A DNA stretch of 7,077 nucleotides, from NCBI GenBank assembly GCA_937974415.1, contig CALJXB010000123.1:1-7077 (forward strand), read 5' to 3'. This DNA comes from an uncultured Kiloniellales bacterium (lineage in GTDB: Bacteria; Pseudomonadota; Alphaproteobacteria; Kiloniellales; JAKSDN01). This document shows, piece by piece, positions 1 to 4,693 of this stretch. The notes beneath the pieces were generated by a model. The model made no database searches. It had not been told where the DNA came from and saw only the letters and a list, made by a program, of their open reading frames with translations. Position 1 is the first letter of the stretch; each line of letters opens with the position of its first letter. A program made the translations under genes and the position numbers.

Positions 1-1
1 A

Positions 2-772
2 ATGTATAGCGCGGGTGACGGCGTCGAGAAGAACACGGTCAAGGGCGTTCAGTGGTATCGAACCGCCGCCGAGCAAGGCAACGCTTCGGCCCAGTTCGCC
101 CTTGGACGGAGTTACGAAAAAGGCGAAGGCGTGCCCAAGGATAGTGCGGCCGCCGTGCAGTGGTATCGGCTCGCCGCCGAGCGGGGGAATCCCTGGGCTC
201 AGTGGGCGCTCGCCCGTCACTACCGCAGCGGCGACGGGGTCGGCGAAGACCCTGAACTCGCCTACGCATGGTTCAAGAAGGCGGCCGAGCAAGGCAACGC
301 GCCGGCCCAGCTGGAATTGGCCAAGTCCTATGACGAAGGCCTCGGCACGGAAAAGGACCCGGCCGCGGCCGTGGCTTGGTACCGCCGGGCCGCCGAGCAA
401 GGCGATCCCTGGGCGCAGTTCAAGCTGGCCTACCTCTATCTCGACGGCAATCTGGTCTCCAAGGACCCATCTCAGGCTATCGAATGGTTCAGCAAATCGG
501 CCGAGCAGGGCAACGGCCAGGCTCAACTCGAGATGGCCAAGGCCTTCGACCAAGGCACCGGCGTGGAACGGGACTTCGAGCAAGCAATCGCCTGGTACAA
601 GAAGGCGGCCGATCAGCAGATCGTCAGCGCCCAAGTCAAGCTCGGGTTGATCTACGAGGAAGGCTTGGGGGCCGAGAAGAACCTGAAGGAGGCCGCTCGG
701 TGGTACAAGAAGGCCGCGGATCATGGGCACACTCTGGCCCAGGAACGACTTCGGCTGTTGACCGGCCGCATC
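2..772 (+). repeat. Seven in-frame Sel1 repeats (108-nt units)
   Basis: The units start at about 2, 110, 218, 326, 434, 542 and 650, each 36 codons long; the last runs into the C-terminal tail. Alternate units are more alike than adjacent ones. The 17-mer gccgagcaaggcaacgc occurs exactly at 68-84 and 284-300 (216 nt apart), and a two-mismatch copy lies at 500-516, again 216 nt on. Units 2 and 4 share P-W-A-Q where units 1, 3 and 5 have other residues before A-Q. This points to growth by duplication of a 72-residue pair of repeats. Confidence 0.85.
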
Positions 773-775
773 TGA
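2..775 (+). CDS. Sel1-repeat (TPR-like) protein, 5' end missing
   Basis: The visible 257 residues are almost entirely seven back-to-back 36-residue Sel1-like repeats, followed by a short tail ending LLTGRI. Each repeat shows the pattern Y-x2-G-x-G-V-x-[KR]-D ... A-x2-W-[YF]-x-K-A-A-[ED]-Q-G-x3-A-Q. The ATG at position 2 lies inside a repeat (its Met is the residue before the conserved Tyr), so it is very probably not the true start and the gene begins before the window. Known Sel1 proteins form alpha-solenoid scaffolds that bind other proteins and often act in signalling, envelope stress or secretion; no enzyme motif is visible. No signal peptide or membrane segment can be judged without the N-terminus. 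The next gene starts 251 nt downstream, so co-transcription is possible but not shown. The family call is firm; the role is unknown. Confidence 0.9.
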   Translation: MYSAGDGVEKNTVKGVQWYRTAAEQGNASAQFALGRSYEKGEGVPKDSAAAVQWYRLAAERGNPWAQWALARHYRSGDGVGEDPELAYAWFKKAAEQGNAPAQLELAKSYDEGLGTEKDPAAAVAWYRRAAEQGDPWAQFKLAYLYLDGNLVSKDPSQAIEWFSKSAEQGNGQAQLEMAKAFDQGTGVERDFEQAIAWYKKAADQQIVSAQVKLGLIYEEGLGAEKNLKEAARWYKKAADHGHTLAQERLRLLTGRI

Positions 776-831
776 ATCGGGATAGTGCAGCCGGTTGAGG
801 CGGAGGACAATTTCCCAGTTCGTATTGGAAT

Positions 832-862
832 ACCGAGCCGTGAACCAGTAACGGCTCTCGGT
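832..862 (+). terminator. Imperfect hairpin after the Sel1 gene (possible terminator)
   Basis: The arm accgagccgt (832-841) pairs with acggct-ct-cggt (851-862), leaving a 9-nt loop and a 2-nt bulge. It lies 56 nt after the Sel1 stop codon. No run of T follows (the next bases are cgggatta), so it is not a classical intrinsic terminator; it could be a weak or Rho-assisted site, or have no function. Confidence 0.25.
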
Positions 863-908
863 CGGGATTATAGGGGTTGGCGTACGGACTTCGGCACGGT
901 TCGGATTG

Positions 909-922
909 GCCCTGACAAGGGC
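909..922 (+). other. Short perfect hairpin, 5-bp stem with GACA loop
   Basis: GCCCT (909-913) and AGGGC (918-922) are perfect inverted repeats around a 4-nt loop, about 105 nt before the start of the next gene. It is short enough to occur by chance in GC-rich DNA, and no function is assigned. Confidence 0.2.
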
Positions 923-1015
923 ACCGTCGAGCCGGTAGAGAACCAGCCGACCAGAGCGTAAATGCGTATGTGAGTGCTCAGGCTCGACGGTAGGAGCAGG
1001 GCAGAGCTTTTGATT

Positions 1016-1020
1016 AAGGG
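1016..1020 (+). promoter_or_regulatory. Ribosome binding site for the small exported protein
   Basis: AAGGG ends 6 nt before the ATG at 1027. It is the only Shine-Dalgarno-like element near this start and supports the chosen start codon. Confidence 0.55.
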
Positions 1021-1026
1021 CATAGA

Positions 1027-1398
1027 ATGAACAGGGTCGCCAAGTTCATCACCGCACTTCAGGCACTGCTCATCGCGCCCCTCGGCGCTGCCGGGGCCGG
1101 CGATTCGCCAACGCCGTCCGAGCTCTCCGAAGCCGCTGCATGGCAAGCTGCGCTTTCAAGTGGAACCCCCGAGGCGCTGCAACAGTTCATCTCCCATTTT
1201 CCCCAGGGCGACCATATGAGCGAGGCCTTCGGACTGATCGTCCAGGGCGAAGTCGAGGCGGCCAGGTCCGACGCGGGCGCCGCCGCTGTTCAACTCAGCG
1301 AAGCGGGGCTAGAGGTCTTGGAGCACGACTTCGATCTTGGCGCGGACCGAAAACTCGATAATCAGAACGAAAACACCAGAGGTTTGACTCCCTACTAG
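1027..1398 (+). CDS. Small probable exported protein with a short helical module
   Basis: The predicted product is 123 aa. Residues 1-24 look like a signal peptide: a basic start (MNRVAK), a hydrophobic core and a possible A-x-A cleavage site at Ala22-Gly23-Ala24. Residues 36-70 contain W39, then S-G-T-P-E-A, F54-I55, F58-P59-Q-G and E66-A67. This matches a short W ... F-[IL]-x2-[FY]-P-x-G ... A helical module that I recall from caspase-like and other exported proteobacterial proteins; that match is from memory. The last 25 residues are polar and low in hydrophobics (D-N-Q-N-E-N). There is no catalytic motif, lipobox or second membrane segment. An AAGGG ribosome site precedes the ATG. The next gene begins 40 nt after the stop, so the two may share a transcript. 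The product is soluble periplasmic or secreted if the signal holds. The gene may also be a truncated relic of a larger module protein. Confidence 0.6.
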   Translation: MNRVAKFITALQALLIAPLGAAGAGDSPTPSELSEAAAWQAALSSGTPEALQQFISHFPQGDHMSEAFGLIVQGEVEAARSDAGAAAVQLSEAGLEVLEHDFDLGADRKLDNQNENTRGLTPY

Positions 1399-1438
1399 AT
1401 CGCGCTCCCTTCGAGAACCAATTGCTGGCGCCATTGCT

Positions 1439-3697
1439 ATGCTGGATCGCTTCTTCTCGCCGTCTCGCCGGCCTCGCCACGACCTGGCCTATATTGGCGA
1501 CTTTCGCCATAGCGACGATGCGAGCGCGCTTGTCGCCGAGGAGATCGCGGCCCACGCTCGCGCCGGCTATTCGACGATCCTCGTACAAATCAATTCCCCG
1601 GCCCTGCGGGGAAACCCACCAATTCGACCGGCCATACGGGCCTGCGTGAAGCGCGGCGAAGCCGCGGTCTGGGAGTCTTCGACCCCGCCGGTGCACGCGC
1701 GCTTGGGCGTCCTGCACGACCCGATCGCACCCAGCTTCGCGGCCGAAGCACGGCCTGAAATCCAGCTCGAGCGGGCCTTGTTCGTGGTCAACACGCCGGT
1801 CTTCGACGCGGCCGGCGCCCCCCGCTTCGATCCCTCCAGAACGGCCGAACAGCTGCACGCCTGGCTCAACTGTCCGATCGAATGGGCGCCCGCCTGGCCG
1901 CAGGTACGTCAGCAATTCCTGAAGCTCGCCAGGGCGCCCTCGCTCCTCGCCTCGGACTGGGCACCGGTCATCGATTCCACCCGCTGGTCCTTGGAACGGA
2001 CGTCCCCTCGGGGCCGGGTCCCGGTGGTCGGCCGTCACAGCCGACCGGAAGATCGGTTCTGGCCGGACGACTTCGGCGACCTGCTGCGGGTCTATCCGGT
2101 CAGCGATACGGTGGACACCGCGCTCCTGGGCCTGCCGGCGAAATTGCTCAGGCCATTCTCCGGCCATCTGCCGGGCAACTGGACTTTGTACGATTTCGAT
2201 TCGGTGGCGCCCGAGCGGTTTCTCGGGTCGATCGATTTCTTTCTGTTTTCTCACGCAAGCCGCTGGCCCTCGCCCATGGACCGGGGCGTTCTCGAAGCCA
2301 TGGCGAGCGGTGCGGTTGCGGTCCTCCCGCCCCACCTCGCGGCCTGCTTCGGCGAGGCGGGGGTTTATGCCAAGCCGGGCTGGGATAGCCTGATGATGGT
2401 CACCTCGCTCCACCGCGACGCGGAGCGCTTCCGCGAACAGGCCGCACGCGGCCAGGCCATGGCGGGCGAGCGCTTCAGCCCCGAGCGCCACCTGGAGCGA
2501 TTGGCGCGCCTGATCGGCCGGCCCCGAGGACGAGTGGGAGGACGAGCGGTAGAACGAACGGCGCGGCGCTCGCCGAAGGCAATGCCGGATCCGCGTCATC
2601 GACGCCCTGCAGCCGCGAAACGGCCGGTGCTGTTCACGGCGACCAACGGCATCGGCCTAGGCCACCTGACCCAACTGCTGGCCATCGCCAAGCGGGTGCC
2701 GAATGACATTCAGCCGGTCTTCGCCACCATGTCCCAGGCCACCTCCATCGTCCGCGACGCCGGCTATCCGGCCCATTTCTTTCCCGACTACCGCTACGCC
2801 GAGAGCCCTTACGGTCTGTGGAATCGCTGGCTCGAGGTCGAGCTGTCCGCCCTGGTCGAGTTCTACCAGGCCCGCGCCATCGTCTTCGATGGCGTCATAC
2901 CCTACGACGGGATCCTGCGCGCCGGTGCTCGCAGCGCCAACCTGCCGATGATCTGGGTGCGCATTCCCATGTGGAAACGCGCCCTCTGGGACGATGCGGT
3001 CGATCGCGCCAAGTTTTTCGACCTGGTCCTCGACACCGGCGAGTTGGCCGAAGCCCACAACGTTGGCGCCCGGATTCCCTACGACGACAAGCTCGAGGTC
3101 ATACCGCCCATGCTGTTGTGCGACGAGGCGGAACTGCTGTCGTTCGAGGAGGCCCGCGCACAGCTCGGCCTCGACGCCGCGGGCCCCGCGGTATTGCTGC
3201 AGCTCGGCTCGGGCAATAACCAGGCTCTCGTGCCCGTCGTGCAGCACATCGTCTCGACCCTCGAGGACTTGGGAATTGAGCAGATCGTCATCGCCGACTG
3301 GGTCATTGCCGAGCACCCCCTGGAAAGCTGGCCGAGCGTCACCCTGCTGCGGAACTTTCCCAATTCTCATTACCTCAAAGCCTTCGATTTCGTGGTTTCC
3401 GCCGCCGGCTACAACACCTTCCATGAGTTGATCGGCTACGGCGTGCCGACGATTTTCGTTCCGAACGAGAAGGTCGAAACGGACGATCAACTGGGACGTT
3501 CGCGTTTCGCCGAAGAACACGGTCTCGGGCTGTGTATGGCGGTCACGGAACTGGACAATTTCGAGAGCTATGCGCAACGTCTCATGGATCCGGCCGAACG
3601 CGGGCGCATCGTCGCGGCCTGCCGGCAGCGGCACTGGCCCAACGGCGCGAACGTTGCCGCGGCACGGCTGGCGGCGGCCGTGGCCGGCCAGGCCTGA
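1439..3697 (+). CDS. Two-domain glycosyltransferase: GT4-like N-half, MurG/GT28-like C-half
   Basis: The product is 752 aa and cytoplasmic by appearance, with no signal peptide or clear membrane span. The N-terminal half (about 10-358) opens with Y-I-G-D-F-R and A-G-Y-S-T-I-L. It carries G-R-H200-S-R-P-E ... W-P-D-D and N-W-T-L, and ends its core at V-L-E286-A-M-A-S-G-A-V-A-V-L-P-P, the layout of a GT4-type GT-B enzyme. The position 8 before E286, normally Glu in E-x7-E, is Ser278. An Arg-rich linker (about 359-394) leads to a second GT-B module: N403-G-I-G-L-G-H409, L-Q-L-G590-S-G-N, and S-A-A-G657-Y-N-T-F-H-E663 ... D-D683-Q684-L-G-R, matching the nucleotide-sugar site of the MurG/GT28 family. 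It presumably transfers one or two sugars in glycan assembly; donor and acceptor are unknown. ATG 1439 is the first start after the frame opens at 1388 and aligns with the paralogue at 4694, but I see no Shine-Dalgarno before it. The next gene starts 38 nt later. Confidence 0.85.
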   Translation: MLDRFFSPSRRPRHDLAYIGDFRHSDDASALVAEEIAAHARAGYSTILVQINSPALRGNPPIRPAIRACVKRGEAAVWESSTPPVHARLGVLHDPIAPSFAAEARPEIQLERALFVVNTPVFDAAGAPRFDPSRTAEQLHAWLNCPIEWAPAWPQVRQQFLKLARAPSLLASDWAPVIDSTRWSLERTSPRGRVPVVGRHSRPEDRFWPDDFGDLLRVYPVSDTVDTALLGLPAKLLRPFSGHLPGNWTLYDFDSVAPERFLGSIDFFLFSHASRWPSPMDRGVLEAMASGAVAVLPPHLAACFGEAGVYAKPGWDSLMMVTSLHRDAERFREQAARGQAMAGERFSPERHLERLARLIGRPRGRVGGRAVERTARRSPKAMPDPRHRRPAAAKRPVLFTATNGIGLGHLTQLLAIAKRVPNDIQPVFATMSQATSIVRDAGYPAHFFPDYRYAESPYGLWNRWLEVELSALVEFYQARAIVFDGVIPYDGILRAGARSANLPMIWVRIPMWKRALWDDAVDRAKFFDLVLDTGELAEAHNVGARIPYDDKLEVIPPMLLCDEAELLSFEEARAQLGLDAAGPAVLLQLGSGNNQALVPVVQHIVSTLEDLGIEQIVIADWVIAEHPLESWPSVTLLRNFPNSHYLKAFDFVVSAAGYNTFHELIGYGVPTIFVPNEKVETDDQLGRSRFAEEHGLGLCMAVTELDNFESYAQRLMDPAERGRIVAACRQRHWPNGANVAAARLAAAVAGQA

Positions 3698-3719
3698 AAA
3701 CAAGAACGGGGATGGGGGC

Positions 3720-3726
3720 AAGGAGG
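3720..3726 (+). promoter_or_regulatory. Strong ribosome binding site for the coiled-coil protein
   Basis: AAGGAGG lies 9 nt before the ATG at 3736. It is the best Shine-Dalgarno in the window and fixes this start. It suggests the middle gene is translated more strongly than the gene before it, which lacks a visible site. Confidence 0.75.
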
Positions 3727-3735
3727 ACGTAACCG

Positions 3736-4590
3736 ATGCCGAGGCGGGACATCGAGGAGGTCTGGGACCGGGACCTGATGAAGCAGCAGCTGGGCGAGAT
3801 GCGCGAGGAATCCGTGCGCCTCAAGCGGGAGCTCACCCGCGCCAAGAAGGTGCAGGAGAAAGGCTGGCGCGAAACCTCCGAGCTGCGCCGACTGGTCCAG
3901 GACGGCCACCTGCGCGAGAAGCACCTGAGATCGCGCTACCAGGAGCTGCTTTCGAAGAACGTTGCAGAGCCTTCGGGGCCTTCGGGGCCTTCGGGCGACC
4001 CGACGGCCGCGCGGCGGCCCGCCGTTCGGTCGCAGGCCCTGATCGAACGTGGGGTCGAGCGCGGGGACGAAGGGCCGCGCGAGCGGGTGGACCCGTCCCT
4101 GATCGAGCGCATTGTCGAAGAAGACCTCTCGAGCGACCTCTGGCCGACGCCGGAAGCAACCCTGCCGACCTTGGCGGCGCACCCGGGTTGGGGCAACTAC
4201 GCCAGCATGGGCGAGGACGGAGCGGTGATCGGCGTCTCGCTGCTCGGGCTCGACCGCAACGCACGCAAGAACGTGATCGATCTGGTGGCGGCCCAGCAGC
4301 TTCGCAACCCGCAGCTCTTTCCCATCTTCGTGACCGACGACGATGACTTTCGCGCCCTCCGGGCCGAGCACTTCGTGTTCGAGTATTTGCCGCCCTGGCC
4401 AGGAGCGGAGGTCGTGCCGTCGCGCGAGCGCTGGGAGGCGTTCCTGGTCGGCCGCCTGGCGCTGATCAAGAGGAAATGGGGCGTGCGGCGTTTCGTGTCG
4501 TTCAGCTCCGCCGGTTACGAGCCGGACGAGGGCCGCGGCTCCGATGTCGAGACGGTCCAGCGCGAACTGACCGACGCGACCAAAGACTGA
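3736..4590 (+). CDS. Coiled-coil protein with conserved-looking alpha/beta domain, glycosyltransferase partner
   Basis: The product is 284 aa with no signal peptide or membrane span. Residues about 12-75 are highly charged with heptad-like spacing (MREESVRLKRELTRAKK), predicting a coiled coil. Residues 78-110 are a low-complexity linker with P-S-G-P-S-G repeats. Residues about 140-262 form an alpha/beta domain: G153-N-Y-A-S-M-G, V-I-G-V-S-L-L-G-L, a helix N-V-I-D-L-V-A-A-Q-Q, P196-I-F-V-T-D-D-D-D204-F-R, F-E-Y-L-P-P, and I-K-R-K-W-G ending in F-V-S-F-S-S-A-G. From memory, similar domains with F-[LV]-T-D and E-Y-[LF]-P-P signatures occur in alphaproteobacterial surface-glycan loci, without a defined activity. 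The T-D-D-D-D run could bind a metal or sugar nucleotide, but that is a guess. It sits between two paralogous glycosyltransferases, 38 nt after the first and 103 nt before the second, so a scaffold or accessory subunit is my best reading. It is not a complete GT-B enzyme. Confidence 0.75.
   Translation: MPRRDIEEVWDRDLMKQQLGEMREESVRLKRELTRAKKVQEKGWRETSELRRLVQDGHLREKHLRSRYQELLSKNVAEPSGPSGPSGDPTAARRPAVRSQALIERGVERGDEGPRERVDPSLIERIVEEDLSSDLWPTPEATLPTLAAHPGWGNYASMGEDGAVIGVSLLGLDRNARKNVIDLVAAQQLRNPQLFPIFVTDDDDFRALRAEHFVFEYLPPWPGAEVVPSRERWEAFLVGRLALIKRKWGVRRFVSFSSAGYEPDEGRGSDVETVQRELTDATKD
3970..3996 (+). repeat. Three tandem 9-bp units (ccttcgggg) inside the coding region
   Basis: Units at 3970-3978, 3979-3987 and 3988-3996 are identical except for the last base. 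Each encodes three residues, giving the P-S-G-P-S-G-P-S-G linker between the coiled coil and the alpha/beta domain. Because the unit is a multiple of three, slippage would change linker length without breaking the frame. Confidence 0.9.
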
Positions 4591-4649
4591 TGTCCCGCTC
4601 GAGCCGACACCCGCGCCCGTTCTGCGTTCCGGCGCCGGCGGGCGGCTCG

Positions 4650-4684
4650 TCGGGTCCGCGGCGTCTTCGGTTCGGCGGATCCGA
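4650..4684 (+). promoter_or_regulatory. Hairpin overlapping the ribosome binding site of the second glycosyltransferase
   Basis: TCGGGTCCGC (4650-4659) pairs with GCGGATCCGA (4675-4684) as a 10-bp stem, nine Watson-Crick pairs and one G-U, with a 15-nt loop. The 3' arm covers the first two bases of the GAGGG Shine-Dalgarno at 4683-4687. In mRNA this could hold the site partly closed and lower translation of the gene at 4694. No T-run follows, so it is not an intrinsic terminator. In such GC-rich sequence chance is a real alternative. Confidence 0.35.
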
Positions 4685-4687
4685 GGG
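4683..4687 (+). promoter_or_regulatory. Ribosome binding site for the second glycosyltransferase
   Basis: GAGGG ends 6 nt before the ATG at 4694 and decides that start. The start also gives an N-terminus that aligns with the paralogue at 1439. Confidence 0.6.
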
Positions 4688-4693
4688 CAAGTC

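Larger units (their letters stand above)
776..1026. other. Intergenic region with no confident gene
   Basis: This 251-nt gap separates the Sel1 gene from the small exported protein. I see no convincing -35/-10 promoter pair and no T-run terminator. It has small inverted repeats at 832-862 and 909-922. The frame of the Sel1 gene stays open for 61 codons after its TGA (776-958, stop TAA 959-961). On the minus strand one frame is open from about 1047 down through the whole region. Neither has a persuasive start signal, so I do not call a gene, but a decayed gene or a conserved non-coding element is possible. Confidence 0.5.
4591..4693. other. Spacer between coiled-coil gene and second glycosyltransferase
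   Basis: This is 103 nt of very GC-rich DNA, longer than the other spacers in the block. It holds the perfect 10-bp palindrome ccggcgccgg (4629-4638) and the hairpin at 4650-4684. I see no promoter hexamers, T-run terminator or credible small gene. Confidence 0.5.

Noticed and set aside
863..875. gattataggg as a possible -10 promoter element
   Set aside because: No acceptable -35 hexamer at 16-18 nt upstream; a lone A/T-rich hexamer is weak evidence.
868..1146. 92-codon minus-strand open frame across the gap and the small gene
   Set aside because: No ribosome site or domain recognised. The plus-strand gene at 1027 has a signal peptide and a ribosome site. The open-frame oddity of the gap is reported separately.
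1295..2599. 434-codon open frame on the minus strand
   Set aside because: It lies opposite a well-supported glycosyltransferase, its product is Arg/Gly/Asp-rich without domain motifs, and such antisense frames are expected in GC-rich genes.
2657..3721. 354-codon minus-strand open frame
   Set aside because: Shadow of the MurG-like half of the first glycosyltransferase; no recognisable motifs.
4629..4638. Perfect palindrome ccggcgccgg as an operator site
   Set aside because: Short G/C-only palindromes are common by chance at this base composition, and no second copy marks a regulator site.
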